Shown: positions 7,691-16,239 of the stretch, piece after piece | Layout: each line of letters starts with the position of its first letter | Position numbering within the stretch: the first letter of the stretch is position 1 | Assembly (NCBI GenBank): GCA_027486765.1 | Contig: JAIXOO010000139.1 | Coordinates: 56,737-120,736, forward strand | Reading direction: 5' to 3' | Source of the DNA: Saprospiraceae bacterium | GTDB lineage: Bacteria > Bacteroidota > Bacteroidia > Chitinophagales > Saprospiraceae | DNA: 64,000 nucleotides | Translations under genes and position numbers: made by a program | Notes under the pieces: model-generated | Seen by the model: the letters and a program-made list of their open reading frames with translations, nothing else | Databases searched by the model: none | What the model was told of the DNA's origin: nothing

Positions 7691-8987
7691 TGCTCTCCAT
7701 CCCATTTTCTGCCCCTATTTTCTGCTTCAAAAGCTGAAGATTTTGAAGACAAACCTCACCATGTAGCAATAGATCAAGTTGCTTCAAAATTTGTCCAGCT
7801 TGGGCATTTTGCATCCTCCCCCTCAATCCCACTCCATAATACTCCACTCTAGCCGCATTCCCATTTTGATCCCAACGTTCATTGAGTGGATATACCAACA
7901 GTGGCACCTTGTGGTCAACGGCTTCCAGCACCGAATTGAGCCCCCCGTGCGTGATGATGGCCTGGCAACGTTTGAGTACTTCCAATTGGGGTACCTTTTT
8001 GTAAATCAACACGTTGTCGGGAACCTTGCTCAGTTGCCGAGTTTCGATCATCCCGGTAGCCAGAACCAGGTTCCATTCCGGTTTCTGGCGAAAAACTTCC
8101 AGTACCTGCTCCAAAAAGTGGAGACATTTGGGGTTATGAAGCAAATTCAAGGTACCTAATGAGCAATACACCCATTTTTGATCCTTTCGTGCATCCATCT
8201 TTTGCAGCAGCTCCAATTCGTTTTTCGATAGCTCTACTTCGATACGGTCATGATTCAACTGAGTGCCCGCATAATATTGCTCCTGTACTTCCCCAAACTC
8301 CGGCAAATCAAAAGCCCGTGGTGCCATGATGATCTCTTGACGCCCCTTAATCCCCGGGCGGAAGCTACGCTTGGAATCAAGTACAGCTAAAATTTCCGAT
8401 TTTTGATCACTGGCTACCCTCAATACGGTTTTTAACACCCCTCTTTCCAGCGTGATTAAGCGTTGCCATTTATTTTTTAGTCTCCCCCATTGCCACTTCA
8501 GGTCCTTTAGCCAGCCGTTCGTTTCCATGCCCAAGCGGCTATACAATGGCGGTACACCTTTTCTCTTCACGGTAGAGAGCATGGTTTGAAGCAAAAAAAC
8601 GCGCCGGTGCTTGAGGTTCAACAAGAAATAGTTGTAACTCAGGAAACTGTCCAGCAAAACCACATCCGGATTGAGCTGGGTAATTAACTGATCCAGTTGC
8701 TGCGCAATAGCTTGGGCAAATTTTTCCTTCTCATGCGTCAAAATGTCGGCGAAATTTTCGCTCAGTTTTTCAAGCCAGGAACCTTGTTCCAAGCCCAAAC
8801 CACCTCGCTTGAAAAAGAACTCATTGTTGCTAACGATGGCCTCAAAACCTTGTGCCTGTATGCTGGACAACATCTGTGGCCTGACGCCATACACGATCCT
8901 CGCACCATGAGCTTGTAGCTTTCGGCAAAAGTTGTAAGTCCCATTTATGTGCCCGATGGCATCAGCCATCAATACCAGGATCGTCAT
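7644..8987 (-). CDS. GT1-type (MGT-like) glycosyltransferase
   Basis: The 447-residue protein has a GT-B fold of the UDP-glycosyltransferase/macrolide glycosyltransferase kind. The N-terminus MTILVLMADAIGHINGTYNF carries the acceptor-domain His. The C-terminal donor-binding motif THGGLNSVLEAVDHKVPLLV is followed by ERWDQNGNAARVE. The start at 8987 is preferred over 9011 because AAAGGA precedes it and the conserved strand starts there. Its 3' end overlaps the truncated TlpA copy 4, and the last dozen or so residues may be encoded by DNA of that copy, so the native C-terminus may be altered. It lies 33 bases after a thioredoxin-like gene on the same strand. It could glycosylate a small molecule, lipid or peptide; linkage to the exporter locus hints at the last, without proof. 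Confidence 0.85.
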   Translation of the reverse strand: MTILVLMADAIGHINGTYNFCRKLQAHGARIVYGVRPQMLSSIQAQGFEAIVSNNEFFFKRGGLGLEQGSWLEKLSENFADILTHEKEKFAQAIAQQLDQLITQLNPDVVLLDSFLSYNYFLLNLKHRRVFLLQTMLSTVKRKGVPPLYSRLGMETNGWLKDLKWQWGRLKNKWQRLITLERGVLKTVLRVASDQKSEILAVLDSKRSFRPGIKGRQEIIMAPRAFDLPEFGEVQEQYYAGTQLNHDRIEVELSKNELELLQKMDARKDQKWVYCSLGTLNLLHNPKCLHFLEQVLEVFRQKPEWNLVLATGMIETRQLSKVPDNVLIYKKVPQLEVLKRCQAIITHGGLNSVLEAVDHKVPLLVYPLNERWDQNGNAARVEYYGVGLRGRMQNAQAGQILKQLDLLLHGEVCLQNLQLLKQKIGAENGMESILEMIFGGNLSKSMI

Positions 8988-9020
8988 TCGTATTCCTTTT
9001 GAGTAGAACAAGAGACCGTT

Positions 9021-9536
9021 TCAGTCAAGATATTTAAGCATTCCTTCCCAGGTCGTTTCGCCATGGAACTGTTTTACCAAATCCCCCTTGTGGTTGTAGA
9101 TCAGGATTTCGGGAACGCCCCGCACGCCAAATTTTTTCGCCAGTTGTCCACTAGAATCAATCAGCACAAAATGCTTGGCAAGGGTATCCAGACGGTATTT
9201 TGTAACAAACTTCTCGACTTTGTCTCTACGCTCTGCCCCTACCCAAACTACGCTGGTGTTTTTTGCATATTCTTCCACATAGCGGTGCGCATTTTCGGCC
9301 TCGTAGGCACAAATGGAACAATCAGGGTCAAAAAAAATAAAGATGCTTTGATCTTTGCCAACTATTGAGTTGGTGTTCAGATTTTCCCCTCCTAAGGTTG
9401 AGAGGGTAAAATCCGGCAATTGAGCCCTTTCTTTGGCTCGCTGTGCCTTTTGGCCAGCCTTTTCACTAATTTGCCAGGAAAGCAGGCCAATAATGGACAG
9501 CAATAACAGTAGGGTGATTATTTGTCTTGCCTTCAT
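9021..9536 (-). CDS. Membrane-anchored thioredoxin-like (TlpA/AhpC-type) protein
   Basis: This 171-residue protein has an N-terminal anchor or signal (residues 6-21, Leu/Ile-rich), then a thioredoxin-like domain from about 38. The active site is FFDPDCSIC (Cys73, Cys76) and the cis-Pro lies in GVRGVPEILIYN. The start at 9536 overlaps the stop of the upstream membrane-protein gene (ATGA); the longer reading from 9725 would run through that gene out of frame. It belongs to the redoxin group often found beside peptide-export genes in Bacteroidota. It may pass electrons to, or oxidise, exported peptides. Only the fold and redox motif are visible. Confidence 0.85.
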   Translation of the reverse strand: MKARQIITLLLLLSIIGLLSWQISEKAGQKAQRAKERAQLPDFTLSTLGGENLNTNSIVGKDQSIFIFFDPDCSICAYEAENAHRYVEEYAKNTSVVWVGAERRDKVEKFVTKYRLDTLAKHFVLIDSSGQLAKKFGVRGVPEILIYNHKGDLVKQFHGETTWEGMLKYLD

Positions 9537-10246
9537 GCACTCAAGCTTAATTGTAAAAACATGACGAACAGCATCCAGAGCAAAAAGCCCACACCATAAG
9601 AAACTGCGACAAAGGCTAAAGCACTTCGAAAAGGGCGGTTCATGGCCCGGCTTACTCCTGCTGCGAGTCCTAAGCAGAAGAATAATTCGAAGATATTGAT
9701 GGCTCTGAGGGGCATCACCCACCATTCTTCACTTCGGCTGAGATCCAACAAACCTGCGATGGAAAAAAAATCCGCATCTGAATAATCTTCCATGTGCTCC
9801 ACATTTAAAAAAAGTAGACATACCAGCAACATGGCTACACTGTAAAGTGGGTATACAATAGAGGATTTGATGCTAATGCTGAAAAAGCGTCGGAAGCCAA
9901 TTTTTTGGCTGCGCTGCTCTCCCAATAAATAGCCTATATTCAGGCATGCTGCAGTGAAGAAAACTTGAAAAAAGACGAAAATTGGAATAATGGCAAAACC
10001 CACCCATTCCAATTTCTTTCTAGCCTCTAGAAGTTTCTCGATCCGATCGTAAGCCAATTGTTCGCCGAAAGTATTGTAGATGACATCCTCCGTAAAAACC
10101 AACCTTTGCTGAATGAACGACACCGCAATGTACAGTAGCCAAATGCTAAAAAAAATCAGCCATCCACTGGATTCCTGGAGCAGGTACCATATTCGTTTAT
10201 GGCCGCTCAAGTGAGTTGATTCAAGTACAACTGATGTGTCTTTCAT
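9533..10246 (-). CDS. Multi-pass membrane protein of unknown function
   Basis: A 237-residue protein with roughly five to six hydrophobic segments (about 28-47, 81-103, 130-150, 180-200 and 207-232). I see no catalytic motif or known family signature. It is translationally coupled (4-base overlap) to the thioredoxin-like gene. A membrane partner that supplies reductant or assembles with the redoxin is possible; this arrangement recalls other peptide-export loci. The ATG at 10246 gives a short hydrophilic N-terminus (KDTSVVLESTHLSGHKR) before the first helix. It is the first gene of this minus-strand run. Confidence 0.7.
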   Translation of the reverse strand: MKDTSVVLESTHLSGHKRIWYLLQESSGWLIFFSIWLLYIAVSFIQQRLVFTEDVIYNTFGEQLAYDRIEKLLEARKKLEWVGFAIIPIFVFFQVFFTAACLNIGYLLGEQRSQKIGFRRFFSISIKSSIVYPLYSVAMLLVCLLFLNVEHMEDYSDADFFSIAGLLDLSRSEEWWVMPLRAINIFELFFCLGLAAGVSRAMNRPFRSALAFVAVSYGVGFLLWMLFVMFLQLSLSA

Positions 10247-10430
10247 ATGATTCTACAATAGATTGCCAGGCAAGGAGCGTAACGCCTTGCGCCAGATTAT
10301 TCCAGTCAATTGATTATCGAAAACAGTGTGATTGGAGACTCCTTGAACACAGGTTCTGTAACATCTCCTTTACTATTACAAAAGTATCGCCCAATACAAT
10401 ACCAAACTCGGAAAAAACCGGAAAAAGTCG

Positions 10431-10493
10431 GAACTAAAATTGCTGATTCGATGAGAAACTAAAATTTAACCCTCGTAGAAACTAAAATTAACC
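10431..10493. repeat. Three short direct repeats beside the HTH gene
   Basis: GAACTAAAATT (10431-10441), GAAACTAAAATTTAACC (10455-10471) and GAAACTAAAATTAACC (10478-10493) are near-identical units 23-25 bases apart. They lie just past the 3' end of the small HTH gene. Repeated ends like these occur as operator arrays or as termini of some insertion sequences; which applies is unknown. Confidence 0.6.
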
Positions 10494-10499
10494 AAATTA

Positions 10500-10694
10500 T
10501 CACATCGACCTTTCCTTCTTCTCCCAAATCCCCGTCGGCTTCCCATACCGCTCAAAAAGAAGCTCACATTCAGGAATGGTCAAGCGACCACCTTTGCGGG
10601 CAATTCCAACATCCTTGATCCAATTGTAAAGTGTACGAGTGGTGATTCCATAGGCATTAGCTACCTCAGAGCGAGACAGTGGTGTTTTTAACAT
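10500..10694 (-). CDS. Small helix-turn-helix protein
   Basis: A 64-residue protein, nearly all of it one HTH of the excisionase/MerR-like type: LSRSEVANAYGITTRTLYNWIKDVG is followed by a basic RKGGR stretch and an ECELLFERYG tail. Such small DNA-binding proteins are found as mobile-element recombination directionality factors or as stand-alone regulators. It stands alone, with gaps of about 250 bases to the membrane-protein gene and 290 to the divergent GH106 gene, and three direct repeats adjoin its 3' end. It may be what remains of an insertion. The call as DNA-binding is reasonable; the role is unknown. Confidence 0.65.
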   Translation of the reverse strand: MLKTPLSRSEVANAYGITTRTLYNWIKDVGIARKGGRLTIPECELLFERYGKPTGIWEKKERSM

Positions 10695-10984
10695 AGCAAA
10701 TAAGCGTTTAGCTCACCACCTAGAGGGGTGAGGGATTTATAATATCGCCTCCATTTATCATTGATTTTGTTCCAACAAATCTATAACGTTTGTTTCAATC
10801 ATGCAAGTTTATCTCCCTCCCATATTTTATATTTCATGTCAGCTATTTTCAAGATAAAGTTCGGAGATAGGGCGATCAATCAATTTTGCGAAAACTCATC
10901 TATCATCTTCCTTCCCGTGTCTATTTTTCCCAATTTATCCCGACCTTAGACACAATTTTTTCCCAAGCACCAATTCCATCTGCT

Positions 10985-13834
10985 ATGCGCGTCCTCTACA
11001 CCCTGCTCTGCCTGTTCTTTTTGGCGATGGGCCATGCCCAAGCCCCCCAAAGCCCCTTATCCCCCCCCGACTTCCTCAATCCCCCCCAACGCTACGGCAT
11101 TCGCTGCTGGTGGTGGTGGCTCAACGGCAATGTCACCAAAGCGGCCATCTCCCGCGATTTGGCCGAAATGAAAGCCAAAGGTTTCAGCGGTGCTTGCATT
11201 TTTGACGCCGGAGGTGCCGAGCAGCGCGGCAACGCCCAGGTGCCCGAAGGACCGATGTTTGGTAGTCCGGCCTGGCGCGACCTGTATCTGCACGCCATCA
11301 ACGAAGCCGAAAAACACGGCCTGGTGATGTCGCTCAGCATCCAAAGTGGCTGGAATTTGGGCGGACCGGACATCACCCCGGAAGAAGCCGCCAAGCAGGT
11401 GGTTTTTTCGGAAACCAAAGTACAAGGCGGCTCCCGCATCCAACAAACTTTGGCGCAGCCGCCCAGCAGGTACGACTATTACCGGGACATTGTGGTTTTG
11501 GCCATTCCCTACAAGGAAACCAAAGATCGCCAGCCCATCCGCGATTTTGCCAATAAAGCGGCCACCCGGGAAGTGGGTTGGTCCGTACCCGAAACCCGGC
11601 CCTTGCTGACGGACATTCCGGGTACTCCCGGGGAAGAAGATGCAGCGTTCAAACAAGTTTTGAACCTCAACGCCTATTTCAAAAACGGCCAACTGGACTG
11701 GGTAGCCCCACCAGGAGACTGGACGCTTATTCGCCTAGGGTACTCGCCCACCGATGCCCACGTTTCGACTTCCAGTGGCAAATGGCAGGGCCGGGTGATG
11801 GATTACATGAGTGCCAAACATTTCAACCGCTATTGGGATACCCACGTAGAACCGCTCCTGAGCATGATCGGCGACCGGGCGGGCAAAACCCTCCGCTACC
11901 TACAAACCGACAGCTTTGAAGCCGGAGGAATGAACTGGACGGATGGTTTTGAAGCCGAATTCAAAAAACGCCGGGGCTACGATCCCCTTCCTTACCTGCC
12001 GGTACTGGCGGGCAAAATCATCGAAAGCCGTGAGGTCAGCAACCGTTTTTTGAACGACTTGCGCAAAACCCTGGGCGACTGCATTTCAGACAATCACTAC
12101 CGGGTCTTTGCGGAACGAGCCAAAAAATACGGCATGGGCATCCAACCCGAATCCGCAGGCCCGCACGCAGGCCCATTTGACGGCCTCAAAAACTACAGCC
12201 ATTCCGAAATCATGATGAGCGAGTTTTGGTCGCCTTCACCTCATCGTTCCAAACCCGTCGACCGCTTTTTTGTCAAACAAGCCGCCAGCGCAGCCAAAAT
12301 TTTTGATAAAAAACTGGTGGGCGCAGAATCCTTCACAACCATCGGCCCCCACTGGAATGACGTCATTTGGGCTGACATGAAACCCAGCGCCGATCACGAG
12401 TACTGCGCTGGACTCAACCTCGTTTACCTGCACACCTTCACCTGCTCACCGCGAGAGATGGGGCTGCCCGGGCAGGAGTATTTTGCAGGCACCCATTTCA
12501 ACCCCAATGTGACCTGGTGGCATTACTCCGGGTCCTTCATCCAATACCTGAGCCGTTGTCAAATGCTGCTGCAACAGGGGCGTTCGGTAGCCGATGTGTT
12601 GTACTACTACGGCGACCACATCCCCAACCTCGGGCGTTACAAGGAGGACGACCCCGCTGGTGCCCTGCCCGACTACGATTACGACCTCATCAACGAGGAT
12701 AAATTATTGGCCCTGGCCGTGAAAAACGGGCGGATCGTCCTACCACATGGGGTGAGCTATCGCGTACTGGTATTGCCCAATCACCAGATTTTGTCCTTGG
12801 CAGCTTTGAAAAAAGTACAGGCTTTGGTCTTGGCTGGGGCTACGATGATAGGCACGCCGCCAATGAGTACCGCCAGCTTAATGGGGGGCGAAGCTGCTGA
12901 AAAAGAACGCGCCCTGATTGTGCTCAACTTGTGGGGAAAGGCTCCGGCAGCGGTGGGCATGCGCAGCGTAGGCAGCGGCAAAGTGATTTGGGGCAAAACG
13001 GCAAAGGAAGTCCTGAATGCCACCCTGGCACCCGACTGTGCCTTTGTACAAAAACCGGAGGGCAAAATTTACGATTACATCCATCGGCAAGTTGGAGCGG
13101 AAGACATCTATTTCATCAGCAGCCAAAACCCGGTGAGTACTCAAGTGACCGCAGCCTTCCGCATGCAGGGCAAACAACCCGAATTGTGGGATGCAGTGAC
13201 GGGGGAAGCCCGGCCAGCCAGCACTTTTTACCAAAAGGAAGGCAAAACCTTTGTGCCGCTGGAATTTGGGCCCAATGGCTCCATCTTTGTCGTTTTTCGC
13301 AAGGCCTTACCTGCGGGAAGTACTGCTGCATCCAAAGCAGCAAACTACCTCAATTACCGCGCTATCGATACCCTGAAAACCCGCTGGCGCGTCCTCTTCG
13401 ACCCCGAATACGGCCAACAAGAAATGCAACTGGATTCCCTGGTCAGTTGGACCGAGCGCCCGGAACCGGGCATTAAGTATTTCTCGGGAGCAGCCATGTA
13501 CCGCACTAGTTTTGATGCAGCGGAGTTGAATGGGCAGTTGTTTATCGATCTGGGTGCGGTGAAAGACGTAGGCATTGCCCATGTCAAAGTGAATGGGAAG
13601 GATATGGGGGTCTTGTGGTGTCCTCCTTTCCGGGTTCCGGTATCGGGTTTGTTGAAGGCCAAAGGCAATGAACTGGAGGTGATGGTCGTGAATTCCTGGC
13701 GCAATCGGCTGGTAGGTGACCGGGGCAAACCACAGAATGAACGCATCACCAAAACGAATGTGACGATTCGGCCAGAGTGGCAGTTGTTGGACTCAGGTTT
13801 GTTGGGTCCTGTGCGACTGATGCGTGGGGAGTAG
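10985..13834 (+). CDS. Glycoside hydrolase family 106-like (alpha-L-rhamnosidase-type) protein
   Basis: The 949-residue exported enzyme begins at 10985, where a clear signal peptide (MRVLYTLLCLFFLAMGHAQA) starts; upstream in-frame ATGs lack one. The N-terminal block 'YGIRCWWWWLNGNVTKAAI' followed by 'DLAEMKAKGFSGACIFDAGG' is characteristic of the GH106 family (PF17132), which cleaves terminal alpha-L-rhamnose from plant or algal polysaccharides. The C-terminus (about 820-949) looks like a galactose-binding beta-sandwich (FIDLGAVKDVGIAHVKVNGKD). Length fits the family. GC-rich codon use compared with the peptide locus is apparent. A GH-D-like glycosidase and a CotH-like protein follow, so this may be a small carbohydrate-use cluster. 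Confidence 0.85.
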   Translation: MRVLYTLLCLFFLAMGHAQAPQSPLSPPDFLNPPQRYGIRCWWWWLNGNVTKAAISRDLAEMKAKGFSGACIFDAGGAEQRGNAQVPEGPMFGSPAWRDLYLHAINEAEKHGLVMSLSIQSGWNLGGPDITPEEAAKQVVFSETKVQGGSRIQQTLAQPPSRYDYYRDIVVLAIPYKETKDRQPIRDFANKAATREVGWSVPETRPLLTDIPGTPGEEDAAFKQVLNLNAYFKNGQLDWVAPPGDWTLIRLGYSPTDAHVSTSSGKWQGRVMDYMSAKHFNRYWDTHVEPLLSMIGDRAGKTLRYLQTDSFEAGGMNWTDGFEAEFKKRRGYDPLPYLPVLAGKIIESREVSNRFLNDLRKTLGDCISDNHYRVFAERAKKYGMGIQPESAGPHAGPFDGLKNYSHSEIMMSEFWSPSPHRSKPVDRFFVKQAASAAKIFDKKLVGAESFTTIGPHWNDVIWADMKPSADHEYCAGLNLVYLHTFTCSPREMGLPGQEYFAGTHFNPNVTWWHYSGSFIQYLSRCQMLLQQGRSVADVLYYYGDHIPNLGRYKEDDPAGALPDYDYDLINEDKLLALAVKNGRIVLPHGVSYRVLVLPNHQILSLAALKKVQALVLAGATMIGTPPMSTASLMGGEAAEKERALIVLNLWGKAPAAVGMRSVGSGKVIWGKTAKEVLNATLAPDCAFVQKPEGKIYDYIHRQVGAEDIYFISSQNPVSTQVTAAFRMQGKQPELWDAVTGEARPASTFYQKEGKTFVPLEFGPNGSIFVVFRKALPAGSTAASKAANYLNYRAIDTLKTRWRVLFDPEYGQQEMQLDSLVSWTERPEPGIKYFSGAAMYRTSFDAAELNGQLFIDLGAVKDVGIAHVKVNGKDMGVLWCPPFRVPVSGLLKAKGNELEVMVVNSWRNRLVGDRGKPQNERITKTNVTIRPEWQLLDSGLLGPVRLMRGE

Positions 13835-13890
13835 CAGTACGCAGACTTTATATCGAAAGACAAAGCGGCGAAACTGCATATCAGCCGATT

Positions 13891-13949
13891 AGGAATGGAA
13901 ATAAAATAAAGAGCCTGTCAAGTGTTTACTTTATTTTGTTTCCATTCCT
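13891..13949. terminator. Inverted repeat between convergent GH genes
   Basis: Arms 13891-13911 and 13929-13949 are 21 bases each with one mismatch and a 17-base loop. They lie between the convergent GH106 gene (+) and the GH-D-like gene (-). A bidirectional terminator is likely. Confidence 0.7.
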
Positions 13950-13950
13950 T

Positions 13951-13990
13951 AGTAGTGGGGCAAAATGAGCACTTATTTTTTTATCGCCCC
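13951..13990 (-). repeat. Short form of dispersed palindromic element (copy A)
   Basis: Forty bases that differ from copy C (40493-40532) at a single position when read on the minus strand. The unit runs from GGGGCGATAAAAA to TTTTGCCCCACT, with GGGGC/GCCCC ends and a near-palindromic centre AAAATAAGTGCTCATTTT. It abuts the stop codon (13991) of the GH-D-like gene. It equals the two ends of the 120-base elements at 27097 and 55122 joined without the middle. Confidence 0.85.
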
Positions 13991-16153
13991 TTACTCAATC
14001 ACAAACCAGGTGTAACCCTCTGCCGGGATTTCCACTTCCAAACTCGCCTCATAATTCCGATTCAATTTCAATTTTTGCGCCTTTCCTGCCTTTTCTTTAA
14101 AAACCGCAGTTTTTTCCAAACCTGCATAATACAGTGGTACCTGAATGCTCCGCTGAATGGGGACTTTAAGCGGATTGTACAACATCAGCAAGCCCTTTTC
14201 TGGCAAGTTCGGATCCACGTGCAGGATACCATCCCAATCCCGGCCATCGGGTCGCCGCAGGTGGATGATGTCGGCATTTAAAATTTGGCGGTACCGTTTG
14301 TACCAATCGATGACCCGAATAACGGTCTGTTTGGTCGCTTCCGTATCGTACAATCTGGGCCCACGATAACAAGCCTGGATACCAGCCCCGTAATATTGCA
14401 CCATCAATTGTTCGTAGTCATTGAGGTGCTCGGAAAGGGGTTCCAACACTGCTTCGGCCCCACCGCCTTGGTACACAGTCAAGGGCACAAATCCCCAACC
14501 CATCGAGGGTGTTTTTTCCCAGGTGCCGTCAAAAATATTCTGGCGATTGAGGATTTTTTGCTGCGCCCGGGGCAAGGAAAAATTGACTTCCCGGTAACCC
14601 AGCCCAATTTTGTGGGTGCCATCCAGGAAATACCAATCGGGCGCATTCACGTAAATGCCATTTTCATTGCACCAGCGGTAGAGGCTTTTTTGCAGAGCCA
14701 TTTGCCGCCATTGAGAATCCTCCAGGCCAAGGTGCCCGGGGTGAGTGGTGGAAGCACAACGGTCGCCGGGGTAAGGGCCATCGTTTTCAAAAATATCAAA
14801 ACCCGTTTTGGCCATAAAGTATTTGAGCTTGTCCAGGTACGCCAGGCCCCATTCACTACCAAAACAGGGCGCATTGCCAAAAAATGCACCACCGGGTTTG
14901 CCCGTTGTGGGGTTGATCACATCGTGCTCGTCGCTGATGCGCCGACTGCTGAATAGGGAATAACTGCCAATCAGGATTTTTTTGCTGTGGGCGTAGTCGG
15001 TCAGTGTTTTCCAGCGCTGGATGTTGGCTGTGCTGGTATCTTCCATGTTGCAATGGCTGCCAAAACTCAGAATGACGCCCTCATAGCCAGTTTCCGCACA
15101 CTGGTCAATGATGCTGCGCACCTGCTCATCGTTTTTACTGACGAGGTGCATAAAAATCGGGTTTTGAGTAGTCCAGGGTGCAACCGTGCGGTACATTTTG
15201 CGCACCATCAGCCCGCGGCGCTCGCGGTCGTAACTGTCCAAGAGCAATTCGTAAGTGCGGATGGACTCAAATTGTTCGCCTACCCGTAGTTCGATACCAG
15301 GCGCGAAATCAGGATACACTTCCAGAATGCAGGGGGTTTCGTAATAATAATTCACTTGTGAAGTGTAGCTGGAGTCCGTTTTCCAATGCGTAGTTTGATC
15401 GCTGATGTTGTAGCGCATGGCATTGTTGAAGGCATAATTGGTTTCGATGTAAATGCCCTGCGGTTTTTTCATTTGTTCGGGCTTGCCCACTACGGCGCTT
15501 TCTTCTTCGGGCATGGCGAGGATTTCGTTCAATACCTTGTCCAGTTGATATCCCCGCTTGGCATTTTGATTGTCGATGCTCAACCATTTGCACAAAAGAG
15601 GGATGCCGTCGTAAAGTGCGTAATGAATTTTAATCGTCAGGCCCGCCAATTCAGGCGCATTGTGCCGAAAAGTCAAACTCAGCACTTTGCCTTTTGCTTG
15701 CTGGGGATTGCCCGTCCAGGTGGCTGCGCGCCAATTGAGGAAAGGTTTTAAATCCTGGACTTCGTGGCTTTGGTATTGAAAATCTTGTGGATTGGCCGTG
15801 AAGGAATCCAACCATTCCGGCAGCAAATAAGCTTGTTCTTTTTGCCCGTATAGGCCACCTACGGCATACGCTTTACCTGCAATTACAATTTTGGCTTCGG
15901 GTTTAACCGCCCGGATGAGTTGCTGACCATTGCTCAGGTTGTAATAATCGTAACAGACCAGATTGGGTTGTAGGCGGAAACTTCGGCGCAACAAACCATT
16001 GTTGAGTTCGATGTTTTTTCCATCTGCACTGACGATCACCTGCGCTTTTGAGGCAATGGGGCGGATCGTCCAGTCAGATGCACGTTGCTGTGCGAGGGCA
16101 GGGAGACAATTGGTCACGATGAGGATCAAAAAGCAAACAAGTTGAGCGCGCAT
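13991..16153 (-). CDS. Exported alpha-galactosidase-like (clan GH-D-type) protein
   Basis: A 720-residue protein with signal peptide MRAQLVCFLILIVTNCLPALA. An N-terminal beta-rich region (25-320) resembles the super-sandwich of GH36-type enzymes. A TIM-barrel region follows, with GYEGVILSFGSHCN, FDIFENDGPYPGD (likely strand-end acidic residues Glu/Asp) and a C-terminal sandwich with LMLYNPLKVPIQ. The FENDGPY motif resembles the nucleophile strand of clan D alpha-galactosidases (KWD...), though I cannot assign the exact family. It converges with the GH106 gene. Substrate unknown; a terminal alpha-linked sugar is a reasonable guess. Confidence 0.65.
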   Translation of the reverse strand: MRAQLVCFLILIVTNCLPALAQQRASDWTIRPIASKAQVIVSADGKNIELNNGLLRRSFRLQPNLVCYDYYNLSNGQQLIRAVKPEAKIVIAGKAYAVGGLYGQKEQAYLLPEWLDSFTANPQDFQYQSHEVQDLKPFLNWRAATWTGNPQQAKGKVLSLTFRHNAPELAGLTIKIHYALYDGIPLLCKWLSIDNQNAKRGYQLDKVLNEILAMPEEESAVVGKPEQMKKPQGIYIETNYAFNNAMRYNISDQTTHWKTDSSYTSQVNYYYETPCILEVYPDFAPGIELRVGEQFESIRTYELLLDSYDRERRGLMVRKMYRTVAPWTTQNPIFMHLVSKNDEQVRSIIDQCAETGYEGVILSFGSHCNMEDTSTANIQRWKTLTDYAHSKKILIGSYSLFSSRRISDEHDVINPTTGKPGGAFFGNAPCFGSEWGLAYLDKLKYFMAKTGFDIFENDGPYPGDRCASTTHPGHLGLEDSQWRQMALQKSLYRWCNENGIYVNAPDWYFLDGTHKIGLGYREVNFSLPRAQQKILNRQNIFDGTWEKTPSMGWGFVPLTVYQGGGAEAVLEPLSEHLNDYEQLMVQYYGAGIQACYRGPRLYDTEATKQTVIRVIDWYKRYRQILNADIIHLRRPDGRDWDGILHVDPNLPEKGLLMLYNPLKVPIQRSIQVPLYYAGLEKTAVFKEKAGKAQKLKLNRNYEASLEVEIPAEGYTWFVIE

Positions 16154-16239
16154 GAGTGTATGGATTTGCTGACAAAGTGCCAGATTGGTCTTAAAATTAA
16201 AATTTTCCCTTAGATTGTGGTACTAAATATCGTCCTGGT

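Noticed and set aside
7483..7752. An intact 89-residue protein starting at 7752
   Set aside because: The first ~20 codons are glycosyltransferase DNA in another frame; only the part from about 7690 onward is TlpA-derived, without its active site.
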